Below, in pieces: positions 53,871 through 62,964 of a DNA stretch of 64,000 nucleotides (the stretch's first letter is position 1; the number at the start of each line of letters is the position of its first letter). Below the pieces are notes generated by a model that was given only the letters and a program-made list of their open reading frames with translations, was not told the DNA's origin and ran no database searches. Source of the DNA: Agromyces italicus DSM 16388 (GTDB taxonomy: Bacteria; Actinomycetota; Actinomycetes; Actinomycetales; Microbacteriaceae); NCBI RefSeq assembly GCF_000421545.1, contig NZ_ATXF01000008.1, forward strand, positions 62,001-126,000, given 5' to 3'. The position numbers and the translations under genes were made by a program.

Positions 53871-53894
53871 TGACGACGGAACAGGGAGGCACTG

Positions 53895-54920
53895 GTGGCA
53901 GCACGCGGAGCAGGCGCTTCAGCGCGAACGAAGGTCGCGATTCCGCAGCTGGCGTGGCACGCCGTGCGGCCGGCGCCGATCGTGCTCGTCTCGGGCGCCG
54001 AAGACGTGCTCGCCGAGCGTGCGATCGGCATGCTGCGCGACTTCCTCCGCTCCGAAGACCCGGCGCTCGAGGTCAGCGATCTCGAGGCCGACGGCTACCG
54101 CCGGGGTGAACTCCTCACGCTCGCGAGCCCCTCGCTGTTCGGCGAACCACGGCTCATCCGGGTGAGCGGCGTCGAGAAGTCGAGCGACGACTTCCTGCTC
54201 GACGCGCTCGAGTACCTCGAGCAACCCGCCGACGCCACGACGCTCGTGCTGCGGCACCGCAGCGGCGTGCGCGGCAAGAAGCTCCTCGACGCGATCCGAG
54301 CAGGCGGCGGTGGGGGCATCGAGATCGTCTGCGCCGAGCTGAAGAAAGATGCCGAGAAGCAGGACTTCGTCGTCGCCGAGTTCCGCGCGGCGGGGCGCAA
54401 GATCGCACCGGGCGCGCTGCGTGCCCTGGTCGGGGCGTTCAGCGACGACCTGCGCGAGCTCGCCGCCGCGAGCCGCCAGCTGCTGTCCGATGCGCCCGGC
54501 GACATCACCGAAGCGGTCGTCGCCCGGTACTACGGCGGCCGGGTCGAGACGAACTCCTTCGCGGTGGCCGACGCGGCCATCGCTGGCCGTCACGGCGACG
54601 CGCTCATCGCGTTGCGGCACGCACTCGACAGCGGTGCCGATCCGGTGCCGATGGTCGCGGCGTTCGCGATGAAGCTCAGAACGATGGCGAAGGTCTCGGG
54701 CTCGCGCGGCAGCGGCGGCCAGCTCGCCTCCTCGCTCGGCATGGCCCCCTGGCAGATCGACCGCGCCCGCCGCGACCTCGTCGGCTGGACCGATGCGGGC
54801 CTCGGCGTCGCCATCGAGACGCTCGCCCAGACCGACGCAGCGGTCAAGGGCGCCGAGCGCGACCCCGTCTTCGCCCTCGAGCGACTCGTCGGCGTCGTCG
54901 CCGCCCGCGGCCGCCGCTGA
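53895..54920 (+). CDS. holA: DNA polymerase III subunit delta
   Basis: HolA is the clamp-loader wrench that opens the beta clamp. The 341-residue protein shows the N-terminal IVLVSGAEDVLAERAI region, the middle LVLRHRSGVRGKKLLDAI and VCAELKKDAEKQDFVVAEFRAAGRKI, and the helical C-terminal domain with SLGMAPWQIDRARRDLVGW. GTG 53895 follows CAGGGAGG. holA directly beside rpsT on the opposite strand is a widely conserved pairing. Confidence 0.92.
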   Translation: MAARGAGASARTKVAIPQLAWHAVRPAPIVLVSGAEDVLAERAIGMLRDFLRSEDPALEVSDLEADGYRRGELLTLASPSLFGEPRLIRVSGVEKSSDDFLLDALEYLEQPADATTLVLRHRSGVRGKKLLDAIRAGGGGGIEIVCAELKKDAEKQDFVVAEFRAAGRKIAPGALRALVGAFSDDLRELAAASRQLLSDAPGDITEAVVARYYGGRVETNSFAVADAAIAGRHGDALIALRHALDSGADPVPMVAAFAMKLRTMAKVSGSRGSGGQLASSLGMAPWQIDRARRDLVGWTDAGLGVAIETLAQTDAAVKGAERDPVFALERLVGVVAARGRR

Positions 54921-54958
54921 GCAGCGGCTGCGCCGCGCGGCTCCGACCGAGAACGACG

Positions 54959-54982
54959 AAGGCCCCGCCGGAGCGGGGCCTT
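54959..54982. terminator. Hairpin between holA and rpsT
   Basis: AAGGCCCCGC-CGGA-GCGGGGCCTT is a perfect 10-bp stem with a 4-base loop, between the two convergent genes. It is a likely bidirectional terminator, though T runs are short on both sides. Confidence 0.75.
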
Positions 54983-55007
54983 CAGTCGTACTGCCGTGCG
55001 ACGCGAC

Positions 55008-55268
55008 TCAGAGCGCGGCAGCCTGCTTCGCGATCGCCGACTTGCGGTTCGCGGCCTGGTTCTTGTGGATGACGCCCTTCGACACGGCCTTGTCGAGCTT
55101 GCGGCCGGCGACGCGGACGGCAGCGGTGGCCTTCTCCTTGTCGCCCGAGGCGATGGCCTCGCGAGCGGCGCGGACGACGGTCTTGACCTCGCTCTTCACG
55201 GCCTTGTTGCGTTCTTCGGCCTTGCGGTTGGTCTTGATGCGCTTGATCTGCGACTTGATGTTTGCCAC
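55008..55268 (-). CDS. rpsT: 30S ribosomal protein S20
   Basis: The 86-residue basic protein binds 16S rRNA in the 30S subunit body. It starts [21 protein letters not shown] and ends [17 protein letters not shown], as in other S20 proteins. The start is GTG at 55268, fixed by the invariant ANIKSQ N-terminus. It is convergent with holA; the 121-nt gap to the hydrolase gene should contain its promoter and leader. Confidence 0.96.
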   Translation of the reverse strand: MANIKSQIKRIKTNRKAEERNKAVKSEVKTVVRAAREAIASGDKEKATAAVRVAGRKLDKAVSKGVIHKNQAANRKSAIAKQAAAL

Positions 55269-55389
55269 GTGTGGTTCGTCTTTCGTTCTCGTGTGGGTAC
55301 AGGATGTGCCGTCACGAGGTAGAGGGGCTCGTGCCCGGCGATCGTGCGGGGTGGGACCCACACGGCAAGCCAACAGGCAACGATACCAG

Positions 55390-56166
55390 CTACGCGCGAG
55401 CGGCACCAATGCGACGAACGTCGGGTCGGCGGCGCACGGCGGCACGACGGTCGAGTTCGGCCACCGCGCCGAGCACGACCGCGGTGAAATCGACGGGACG
55501 GGTGAGGCTGACGAGGTGCGTCGCCCCGGGCACGATCACGAGACGCGAGTCCCGCGCCGCGCGCAGGAGCGTACGTTCCTGGAAGCGGAAGTGGTCGTAC
55601 CGTCCGTTGACGAACCAGACCGGCACACGAGCCCTCGCGAGTGCCGCCCTGGGATCGAGACGGCCGACCGCGGCCAGCGCCGGGCCCATCACGTCGAGCG
55701 CGACCCCACCGGCGACGACGTCGCGCGCCGACTCCCGGCTGAGGAAGAGCGCGGCCATGGCGTCGTTGAGTCCTCGGCCTCCGTCCGGCAGGCGGGCGAT
55801 CGACGCGGCGATCGATTGGTAGGCGGCGAGGGCCGAGCCGCGGGGGATCGTTCCGCAGGCCGCGGCGACGAGTCCGTCGAGGCGGTCGGGATGCCGCGCC
55901 GCGAACTCGATCGCGAGATAGCCGCCGAGACTCAGCCCGACGAGCAGCCGCGGCACGTCGGCGATGGCCCGGGACGGGTTCAGCGCCGCATCGATGATCG
56001 ACATGGCCTCGTCGATCGAGAACTCGTCGCCGAGGCGCGAGCCGTGCCCGGGCAGGTCGATCGCCACCGCGTCGACGTCGTGCGCCGCGAACGCCTCGAG
56101 CTGACGCCGCCACATCGTCGCCGAGGTGCGGATGCCGTGGACGAGCACGATGCGCGCGCGAGGCAT
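55390..56166 (-). CDS. Alpha/beta hydrolase
   Basis: A 258-residue alpha/beta-hydrolase fold protein. The oxyanion region [17 protein letters not shown], the nucleophile elbow GLSLGGYLA (Ser about residue 99), the acid region NGRYDHF and the catalytic His in GATHLVSL are all present. It resembles the esterase/lipase or aromatic-hydrolase subgroup (MhpC-like). The substrate is unknown. It starts 3 bases after the response-regulator stop on the same strand, so it could be co-transcribed with the two-component genes. Confidence 0.85.
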   Translation of the reverse strand: MPRARIVLVHGIRTSATMWRRQLEAFAAHDVDAVAIDLPGHGSRLGDEFSIDEAMSIIDAALNPSRAIADVPRLLVGLSLGGYLAIEFAARHPDRLDGLVAAACGTIPRGSALAAYQSIAASIARLPDGGRGLNDAMAALFLSRESARDVVAGGVALDVMGPALAAVGRLDPRAALARARVPVWFVNGRYDHFRFQERTLLRAARDSRLVIVPGATHLVSLTRPVDFTAVVLGAVAELDRRAAVRRRPDVRRIGAARA

Positions 56167-56169
56167 CGT

Positions 56170-56793
56170 TCAGCCCGCCCGGATCACGCCGAGCTCACGG
56201 GCGCGTGCCACGGCCGCGGTGCGCGAGCCCACGCCGAGCTTGGTGAAGATGTGCACGAGATGCGACTTCACGGTCGCCTCGCTGAGGAAGAGGGCCTTGC
56301 CGATCTCGCGATTCGTGCGGCCCTCGGCGACGAGCGCGAGCACCTCGGCCTCGCGCACGGTGAGTCGTTCGCCCGAGGCCTGCGAGGCGTCGAGGCGCGA
56401 CGACAGCCCCGGAGCGAGCGCCTGCTCGCCGACCGCGGCCGCGCGCACCGCGGCGAGCAGCGTGTCGGGCGGGGCGTCCTTGAGGAGGAACCCGCTCGCG
56501 CCGGCCTCGATCGCGCCGAGGATGTCGGCGTCGGTGTCGTAGTTCGTCAGCACGAGCACCCGCGGGCCCCCGGGCACCGCCCGGATGCGTCGGGTGGCTT
56601 CGGCACCCTGGAGGGCCCCGGGGAACTGAAGGTCCATGAGGACGAGGTCGACGGCGGCGGCCGTTGCGAGCCTGACCGCGTCCTCGGCGGTGGCGGCCTC
56701 GCCGACGACCTCGAGATCGGTCTCGGATTCGAGCATCGCCCTGATACCGGCGCGCACGACGGGGTGGTCGTCGACGAGGAGGAGACGGATCAC
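56170..56793 (-). CDS. NarL/FixJ-type response regulator
   Basis: The 207-residue regulator has a receiver domain (about 1-120) with the acidic pair in LLVDDHPVV, phospho-acceptor Asp in VLMDLQFPG, and Lys in FLLKDAPP, then a LuxR-type helix-turn-helix (about 140-200: LTVREAEVLALVAEGRTNREIGKALFLSEATVKSHL, in parts). It overlaps the histidine kinase gene by 4 bp, so the two form one two-component system. Target genes and signal are unknown. Confidence 0.93.
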   Translation of the reverse strand: MIRLLLVDDHPVVRAGIRAMLESETDLEVVGEAATAEDAVRLATAAAVDLVLMDLQFPGALQGAEATRRIRAVPGGPRVLVLTNYDTDADILGAIEAGASGFLLKDAPPDTLLAAVRAAAVGEQALAPGLSSRLDASQASGERLTVREAEVLALVAEGRTNREIGKALFLSEATVKSHLVHIFTKLGVGSRTAAVARARELGVIRAG

Positions 56794-58019
56794 GACGGCA
56801 CCACCGGGATTCGCACGGAGAGGGCAGTGCCCTCACCGGGTGCGGTCTCCAGGTCGACCCTGCCGCCGAGCTCCGCGGCGCGGCGGCGGATGGCTCGCAG
56901 GCCGAACTCGCCCGGGTCGCCGACTCGGGCCAGCTCCCCGGCGTCGAAGCCGACGCCGTCGTCGACGATGTCGAGCGCGATCTCGTCGCCGAGATAGCTC
57001 AGCGTGAGGGAGCAGGCGTGCGCCTCGGCGTGACGCAGCACGTTCGCGAGCGAACCCTGCGCGATCCGGAGGAGGGCCGCATCGACGGTCATCGGCAGGA
57101 GCACCGGGTCTCCGCTGGTCGCGAACTCGACGCGGGTGCCCGCACCCGCCTGGCTCGCCTGCTCGTTCACCGCCTCGGTGAGGCGTCGGAGCGCGCCGGG
57201 CAGGGTCTGCTCGTCGAGGGAGGGCGGGGTCAGCTCGCGGATGAAGCGCCGCGCTTCGCCGAGGTTCTCGGCTGCGGTCTCGCGGGCGAGGCGCAGCTTC
57301 TCGGCGACCCGTTCGTCCTCGACGTCGCGTTCGGCGGCGTGCAGCAGCATCTGAATGCTCGAGAGCCCCTGAGCGACGGTGTCGTGGATCTCGCGAGCGA
57401 GCCGTTCGCGCTCGGCGAGGGTGCCGGCCTCGCGGCTCGCCGCCGCGAGCTCCTCGCGGGTGGTGATCAGGTCGAGGATGAGCGCCTGGCGCTCCTGGGT
57501 CTCCTGCGACATCGCTCGGTAGCCGAGGCCGATCACGATGGCGACGCCCGCGCTGATCAGCGGCCCGAGGATCGAGCCCACCTCGAAGCCGAGGTGCGTG
57601 GCGGTGCCCCAGACCGAGATTCCGAAGGTGATGACGACGAGCGGCACCGAGATCGGGGCGGCGAGCACATGCAGTTCGAGGAAGAAGAGCGGGAACGCGA
57701 GGAACGCCGCGTCGGGCGTGAGCGCCGACATACCGACCCAAAGTGCGAGGAGGGAGGCGAGCCACAGCACTCGCGCGAACGTCGGAAGCTGCCGGTGCGC
57801 GGCCGCGATGCCGCCGCCGTAGCAGGCGAGGAAGGCGATCGCGAGGATCGTGATGAGGACCTCGGCGGGGTCGTCGGCGAGCAGGGCCCGCACGACGACG
57901 AAGAGGGTGAGTCCGACGACGAGGAGATGGAGTCCGAGTCGGAGCGCCACGAACACCGGGCGCAGCGCCGATCGCGCCACGCGTTCGTCGCCCGGAAGCA
58001 TGGTCTCAGCCGTCGTCAT
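56790..58019 (-). CDS. Sensor histidine kinase (HisKA_3 type)
   Basis: The 409-residue kinase has five or six N-terminal membrane spans (about residues 22-170), a linking coiled coil, the HisKA_3 dimerisation box with the phosphorylated His in [19 protein letters not shown], and a C-terminal ATPase domain ([25 protein letters not shown]). This layout is like LiaS/DesK-type envelope sensors. ATG 58019 is chosen because it lies 9 bases after a TACGCT box; a longer frame to 58058 lacks a start signal. Confidence 0.9.
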   Translation of the reverse strand: MTTAETMLPGDERVARSALRPVFVALRLGLHLLVVGLTLFVVVRALLADDPAEVLITILAIAFLACYGGGIAAAHRQLPTFARVLWLASLLALWVGMSALTPDAAFLAFPLFFLELHVLAAPISVPLVVITFGISVWGTATHLGFEVGSILGPLISAGVAIVIGLGYRAMSQETQERQALILDLITTREELAAASREAGTLAERERLAREIHDTVAQGLSSIQMLLHAAERDVEDERVAEKLRLARETAAENLGEARRFIRELTPPSLDEQTLPGALRRLTEAVNEQASQAGAGTRVEFATSGDPVLLPMTVDAALLRIAQGSLANVLRHAEAHACSLTLSYLGDEIALDIVDDGVGFDAGELARVGDPGEFGLRAIRRRAAELGGRVDLETAPGEGTALSVRIPVVPS

Positions 58020-58028
58020 GGTGCTTCG

Positions 58029-58034
58029 AGCGTA
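58029..58034 (-). promoter_or_regulatory. -10 box of the histidine kinase gene
   Basis: TACGCT on the minus strand lies nine bases before the kinase ATG, giving an almost leaderless transcript. It is divergent from lepA. Confidence 0.4.
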
Positions 58035-58099
58035 GTCTCGAGGCCCGCCGCGAGGCATCCGTCGAAAGTCTGAAGCGAAGTCATGGGAGAATCGTCGGG

Positions 58100-59956
58100 A
58101 TGTCTCCGAGAGCTGTGAACCCGCCGGTGCCCGCCGCCACCGACCCTGCGTCGATCCGCAATTTCTGCATCATCGCGCATATCGACCACGGCAAGTCGAC
58201 GCTCGCCGACCGCATGCTCCAGATCACGGGCATCGTCAGCGACCGCGACATGCGCGCGCAGTACCTCGATCGCATGGACATCGAGCGCGAGCGCGGCATC
58301 ACGATCAAGAGCCAGGCCGTGCGCATGCCGTGGCAGCAGGGCGACCGCGCCTACGCCCTCAACATGATCGACACACCCGGGCACGTCGACTTCTCGTACG
58401 AGGTCTCGCGCTCGCTCGCCGCGTGCGAGGGCGCGATCCTGCTCGTCGACGCGGCGCAGGGCATCGAGGCCCAGACGCTCGCGAACCTCTACCTTGCCCT
58501 CGAGAACGACCTCGAGATCATCCCGGTGCTGAACAAGATCGACCTGCCGGCCGCCGACCCCGAGAAGTACGCGAAGGAGCTCGCCGACCTCATCGGCGGT
58601 TCGCCCGACGATGTGCTGAAGGTCTCGGGCAAGACCGGCGTCGGCGTCGAGGAGCTGCTCGACCGCGTCGTCGAGCGCATTCCGGCGCCGGTCGGCGACG
58701 CCGACGCGCCGCCCCGCGCCATGATCTTCGACTCCGTCTACGACAGCTACCGCGGCGTCGTCACCTACGTGCGCATGATCGACGGGCAGCTGAAGCCCCG
58801 CGAGCGCATCCAGATGATGTCGACGAAGGCGACCCACGAGATCCTCGAGATCGGCGTGAGCGCGCCCGAGCCGCAGCCGTCGAAGGGGCTCGGCGTCGGC
58901 GAGGTCGGCTACCTCATCACCGGCGTGAAGGACGTTCGCCAGTCGAAGGTCGGCGACACCGTCACCACCGCCGTGAAGCCCGCGACCGAAGCGCTGGCGG
59001 GCTACACCGAGCCGCTGCCGATGGTGTTCTCGGGCCTCTACCCGATCGACGGCAGCGACTACCCCGAGCTCCGCGAGGCGCTCGACAAGCTCAAGCTCTC
59101 CGACGCCTCGCTCGTGTACGAGCCCGAGACCTCGGTCGCGCTCGGCTTCGGCTTCCGCTGCGGCTTCCTCGGGCTCCTCCACCTCGAGATCGTGACCGAG
59201 CGCCTGCAGCGCGAGTTCGGCCTCGACCTCATCGCGACGGCACCGAGCGTCGTCTACGAGGTCACCACCGAAGACCGCAAGACCGTCACGGTGACGAACC
59301 CGAGCGAGTTCCCGACGGGCGCGAAGATCACCGAGGTGCGCGAACCGGTCGTGAAGGCGGCGATCCTCGCCCCGAAGGACTACGTGGGCACCATCATGGA
59401 GCTCTGCCAGTCGCGCCGCGGCACGCTGCTCGGCATGGAGTATCTCGGCGAGGACCGGGTGGAGATCCGCTACAACATGCCCCTCGGCGAGATCGTGTTC
59501 GACTTCTTCGACCAGCTGAAGTCGAAGACCGCGGGTTATGCGAGCCTCGACTACGAGCCCACGGGCGACCAGGCCGCCGACCTCGTGAAGGTCGACATTC
59601 TCCTCCAGGGTGAGCAGGTCGACGCCTTCAGCGCGATCGTGCACCGCGACAAGGCGTACGCCTACGGTGTGCTCATGACCGGGCGCTTGCGCGAACTCAT
59701 CCCGCGTCAGCAGTTCGAGGTGCCGATCCAGGCCGCGATCGGGGCTCGCATCATCGCGCGCGAATCCATCCGGGCGATGCGCAAGGATGTGCTGGCCAAG
59801 TGCTACGGCGGTGACATCAGCCGCAAGCGCAAACTCCTCGAGAAGCAGAAGGAGGGCAAGAAGCGCATGAAGATGGTGGGCCGCGTCGAGGTTCCGCAGG
59901 AGGCGTTCATCGCGGCGCTGAGCGGCGACGTCGAGAAGAAGGACGCGAAGAAGTAG
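58100..59956 (+). CDS. lepA: Elongation factor 4 (LepA)
   Basis: LepA is a ribosome-bound GTPase that acts in translation or ribosome assembly. The 618-residue protein has G1 [33 protein letters not shown] and NKIDLPAA, plus the LepA-specific C-terminal domain ([24 protein letters not shown]). A GAGAAT hexamer lies 7 bases before the ATG. The DUF1990 gene follows after 8 bases. Confidence 0.96.
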   Translation: MSPRAVNPPVPAATDPASIRNFCIIAHIDHGKSTLADRMLQITGIVSDRDMRAQYLDRMDIERERGITIKSQAVRMPWQQGDRAYALNMIDTPGHVDFSYEVSRSLAACEGAILLVDAAQGIEAQTLANLYLALENDLEIIPVLNKIDLPAADPEKYAKELADLIGGSPDDVLKVSGKTGVGVEELLDRVVERIPAPVGDADAPPRAMIFDSVYDSYRGVVTYVRMIDGQLKPRERIQMMSTKATHEILEIGVSAPEPQPSKGLGVGEVGYLITGVKDVRQSKVGDTVTTAVKPATEALAGYTEPLPMVFSGLYPIDGSDYPELREALDKLKLSDASLVYEPETSVALGFGFRCGFLGLLHLEIVTERLQREFGLDLIATAPSVVYEVTTEDRKTVTVTNPSEFPTGAKITEVREPVVKAAILAPKDYVGTIMELCQSRRGTLLGMEYLGEDRVEIRYNMPLGEIVFDFFDQLKSKTAGYASLDYEPTGDQAADLVKVDILLQGEQVDAFSAIVHRDKAYAYGVLMTGRLRELIPRQQFEVPIQAAIGARIIARESIRAMRKDVLAKCYGGDISRKRKLLEKQKEGKKRMKMVGRVEVPQEAFIAALSGDVEKKDAKK

Positions 59957-59964
59957 AGCTCCGC

Positions 59965-60615
59965 ATGACTCGCAGAAGCACATTCACCGACCAGTCCGTC
60001 ACCTACGGGGCGATCGGAGCGACCCTCGATCCCGATTTCCTCCGGTATCCGCCGACGGGCCTCCGCCCCGCCGAAGACGCGGTGCGGCTCGGCTCGGGTC
60101 GCGACCGGTTCGAACGCTCGGCCGAGGCGCTCATGACGTGGGGGGTGCAGCGCGGTGCCGGGTTCACCGTCACCGACGTCGCCGCGGGCACCGGCGCGCA
60201 ATACCCGGGCATCGTGTTCGACCCCGAGGGCGCGCCCCTGACCGAGCAGCCCGCGCCCCGCACCGAAGACCGTTTCGGGGCCGACGGCACCGCGTACATC
60301 GCCGCAGGCATGACCGCGACGCTCGCGCGGCGCCGCCGCTTCGGCACGTCGAAGACCCCCGTGCTCGTCGTCTACGTCATCGACGAGCCGAACCGCATCG
60401 GCTTCGCGTACGGCACGACGTCGAACGGCGCCGAGACGGGCGAAGAGTCCTTCATCCTCGAGCACCGCGACGACGACACGGTCTGGCTGACGATCAGGTC
60501 GATCCTCGCGACCGCGGGCGGCGTGAGCGCCGTGCTCGCCCCGACGCGGCGCCGGCACCGTCGCGAGCTCACCCGCGACGAACTCCGAGCGCTCCACCCC
60601 GCGAGCGGCGCGTAG
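59965..60615 (+). CDS. DUF1990 family protein
   Basis: The 216-residue protein matches DUF1990, with SVTYGAIGATLDPDFLRYPPTG, the central AGMTATLARRRRFG and the later VVYVIDEPNRIGFAYGTTSNGAETGEESF. The family is widespread in actinobacteria and plants, and its function is unknown. No membrane span or signal is seen. It lies in an apparent operon between lepA and hemW and shares their strand. Confidence 0.85.
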   Translation: MTRRSTFTDQSVTYGAIGATLDPDFLRYPPTGLRPAEDAVRLGSGRDRFERSAEALMTWGVQRGAGFTVTDVAAGTGAQYPGIVFDPEGAPLTEQPAPRTEDRFGADGTAYIAAGMTATLARRRRFGTSKTPVLVVYVIDEPNRIGFAYGTTSNGAETGEESFILEHRDDDTVWLTIRSILATAGGVSAVLAPTRRRHRRELTRDELRALHPASGA

Positions 60616-60617
60616 TC

Positions 60618-61856
60618 GTGGGCGCCGCGCTGCCGCTCGGCGAACCCGCACCGGCTGACGGACTTCTGCCGGCCTCTGCCGCGCTCGGCGCCGCCGGGCG
60701 CGCATTCGGCGTCTATGTGCACGTGCCGTTCTGCCGGGTGCGGTGCGGCTACTGCGACTTCAATACCTACACCTCCGACGAACTGCGCGGGGCGAAGCAG
60801 AGCGACTACGCCGGTGAGGCGATCGGTGAGATCAGGATGTCACGGGGCGTTCTCGAGGCATCCGGGCTGCCTGCAAGGCCGGCGCAGACGGTCTTCTTCG
60901 GCGGCGGGACGCCGACGTTGCTGCCCGCCGACGACCTCGTCGCCATGCTCGGTGCCGTTCGCGACGAGTTCGGGCTCGCTGAGGGCGCCGAGGTCACGAC
61001 CGAGGCGAACCCCGACTCGGTCGGTCCCGACGATCTGGCCCGGCTCGCTGCAGGCGGCTTCACCCGCGTCTCGTTCGGCATGCAGTCGGCGGTGCCGCAC
61101 GTGCTCGCGGCCCTCGACCGCACGCACGACCCCGAGCGGGTGCCGCTCGTCGTCGGGTGGGCGCGCGACGCCGGGCTCGACGTCAGTCTCGACCTCATCT
61201 ACGGCACGCCGGGGGAGTCGCTCGACGACTGGCGCCGGAGCGTCGAGTACGCGATCGCGCAGCGCCCCGACCACCTGAGCGCCTACGCCCTCATCGTCGA
61301 GGAGGGCACGAAGCTCGCCCGGCAGATCCGCCGCGGAGAGCTCGCACAGCCCGATGACGACCTCGAGGCCGACATGTACGAACTGGTCGACGAGCGACTC
61401 GCGACGGCCGGGTACGAGTGGTACGAGGTGAGCAACTGGGCGTCGAACGCCGGGCAGCGCTCGCGCCACAATCTCGGCTACTGGCGGGGCGATGACTGGT
61501 GGGGCGTCGGCCCCGGCGCGCACAGCCACGTCGGCGGCGTGCGCTGGTGGAACGCCAAGCACCCCTCCGCCTACGCCGACCGCATCGCCGCGGGGGTCTC
61601 GCCGGCCGTCGGTCGCGAAGTGCTCGACCGGGCCGCCAGAGAGACCGAGCGGGTGCTGCTCCGGGCCCGAATCCGCGAGGGCCTCGAGATCTCGACGCTG
61701 CACACCGGAGGACGGCATGCGGTCGCCGCGCTCCTCGCCGACGGCCTGGTCGACGCGAGAGCCGCCCTCTCGGGTGTGCTGACGCTCACCAGAAGAGGGC
61801 GGCTCTTGGCCGACGCGGTCGTTCGGCGCCTGCTCGAGGATTCGGTGGTCGAGTAG
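60618..61856 (+). CDS. hemW: HemW-like radical SAM haem chaperone
   Basis: The 412-residue radical SAM protein of the HemN/HemW family has the cluster motif FCRVRCGYCDFNTY (CxxxCxxC), FGGGTPTLLP, TEANPDS and the SYALIVEEGT-like region (LSAYALIVEEGT). It lacks clear coproporphyrinogen oxidase features and follows lepA, which supports HemW, a haem-trafficking protein. GTG 60618 lies two bases after the DUF1990 stop. Confidence 0.88.
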   Translation: MGAALPLGEPAPADGLLPASAALGAAGRAFGVYVHVPFCRVRCGYCDFNTYTSDELRGAKQSDYAGEAIGEIRMSRGVLEASGLPARPAQTVFFGGGTPTLLPADDLVAMLGAVRDEFGLAEGAEVTTEANPDSVGPDDLARLAAGGFTRVSFGMQSAVPHVLAALDRTHDPERVPLVVGWARDAGLDVSLDLIYGTPGESLDDWRRSVEYAIAQRPDHLSAYALIVEEGTKLARQIRRGELAQPDDDLEADMYELVDERLATAGYEWYEVSNWASNAGQRSRHNLGYWRGDDWWGVGPGAHSHVGGVRWWNAKHPSAYADRIAAGVSPAVGREVLDRAARETERVLLRARIREGLEISTLHTGGRHAVAALLADGLVDARAALSGVLTLTRRGRLLADAVVRRLLEDSVVE

Positions 61857-61878
61857 GCCCGCCTGGCCGTATCGAGAC

Positions 61879-62259
61879 CTAGCTCACGAACTTGATCGCG
61901 AACGGGTACGTGTAGGCCTCACCCTTGTTCGCGGCGATCGCGGCGATGATGCAGAACACGATGTTCAGCACCCACACGGCCGGGTAGAGCAGGAACCCGA
62001 TGAACACGAACATCAGCAGGCCGCTCACGATGTAGGCGATGAGGATCGTCAGCTGGAAGTTCAGCGCCGTGGCGGAGTGCCCGCGGATGAACGGACCCTT
62101 GTCCTTCAGGACGAGATAGCCGATGAGCGCAGGCAGGAAGTTGAAGATCGCCCCACCGATGTGGATGAGTGTCGCCCAGAGCTTCTCGTCGGAGGGGCTC
62201 AGCGGCTGGCTCTGCTGGTAGGGGTTCGCCGGCGGGGGAGGCGGGGTGGCGTCGGACAT
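61879..62259 (-). CDS. DUF4870 membrane protein (copy 1)
   Basis: A 126-residue protein with a Pro-rich N-terminus (DATPPPPPANPYQQSQPLS) and three membrane segments, and the DUF4870 (Tic20-like) core WATLIHIGGAIFNFLPALIGYLVLKDKGPFIRGHSATALNFQLTI, in parts. Function is unknown. It is convergent with hemW and related to the second DUF4870 gene, so the pair probably arose by duplication. Confidence 0.85.
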   Translation of the reverse strand: MSDATPPPPPANPYQQSQPLSPSDEKLWATLIHIGGAIFNFLPALIGYLVLKDKGPFIRGHSATALNFQLTILIAYIVSGLLMFVFIGFLLYPAVWVLNIVFCIIAAIAANKGEAYTYPFAIKFVS

Positions 62260-62321
62260 GGAGTTCTCCTTGCTCGGTCGCCCGAAGGCGAGACTTCGTC
62301 ACCCGACATGCTGGCACAGCA

Positions 62322-62355
62322 GAGCGCGCCGCGGGAAGAGCCCCGCGGCGCGCTC
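62322..62355. terminator. 14-bp perfect hairpin between the two DUF4870 genes
   Basis: A 14-bp perfect stem (62322-62335 with 62342-62355) surrounds a 6-base loop just after the second DUF4870 gene on the minus strand. There is no T run, but the stem is very stable and probably ends or attenuates that transcript. Confidence 0.65.
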
Positions 62356-62367
62356 GAAAAGGCGCTG

Positions 62368-62784
62368 CTACTTGATGAGGCGGATCGCGAAGGGGTAGCG
62401 GTAGTGGTTGCCGTCCTTCGTCTTGAGGAAGCCCTGGATCGAGAAGACGATGACGAGGACCCAGAGGGCGAGGGGGAGGATCCAGCCGATGAGCGCCCAG
62501 AAGCCGAAGGTGACGGCCGTGAGGATCGAGTTCACGATGAGGATGGCGACGTAGGCGATCGCCGCGGTGATCTGGAAGTTCAGCGCCTCCTTCGCCTCGG
62601 TGTTCGTGAACTGGCCGCGGTCCTTGAACACGAGCCAGATGATGAGCGAGGGCAGGAACCCGAGGATGCCGCCGAGGTGGGCGAAGGACGCCCACTGCAG
62701 ATCCTGCTCGTGGGTGAGGGGGCCGGCCGTGGCGGGCTGGGGCTGGCCGGCGGGGTCGGGCTGCGGGGGGTTGGGCTCGGTCAT
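62368..62784 (-). CDS. DUF4870 membrane protein (copy 2)
   Basis: A 138-residue relative of the neighbouring gene, with a Pro/Gln-rich N-terminus and three membrane segments (WASFAHLGGILGFLPSLIIWLVFKDRGQF, then ITAAIAYVAILIVNSILT and WILPLALWVLVIVFSIQGF). ATG 62784 was chosen for the GAAAGG site upstream; a longer frame to 62859 has no clear start signal. It is divergent from hrcA, and both promoters lie in about 130 bp. Confidence 0.85.
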   Translation of the reverse strand: MTEPNPPQPDPAGQPQPATAGPLTHEQDLQWASFAHLGGILGFLPSLIIWLVFKDRGQFTNTEAKEALNFQITAAIAYVAILIVNSILTAVTFGFWALIGWILPLALWVLVIVFSIQGFLKTKDGNHYRYPFAIRLIK

Positions 62785-62912
62785 TGCGCGCCTTTCGGGC
62801 TTCGGTGATCTCGGTTGCGGGAGGGGGTTCGCGGTCGAGAGGACTCGCGGGACATCCATACGGTAGCGCCGCGAACCGCCGCGGGCAACGGCTTCGTCGT
62901 CGGATGTGGCGA

Positions 62913-62918
62913 TATGAT
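62913..62918 (+). promoter_or_regulatory. -10 box of hrcA
   Basis: TATGAT ends at the first base of the CIRCE element, so HrcA bound there would block the transcription start. No clear -35 was found at the expected distance. Confidence 0.5.
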
Positions 62919-62944
62919 TGGCAGTCAGGCAGATCGAGTGCTAA
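62918..62944 (+). promoter_or_regulatory. CIRCE element upstream of hrcA
   Basis: TTGGCAGTC-N9-GAGTGCTAA matches the CIRCE consensus TTAGCACTC-N9-GAGTGCTAA at 16 of 18 arm positions. It lies 20 bases before the hrcA start. CIRCE is the known operator of the HrcA repressor, so hrcA should repress itself and the downstream chaperone genes. Confidence 0.9.
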
Positions 62945-62964
62945 TTCGTCGGAGGGAGCGGGGC

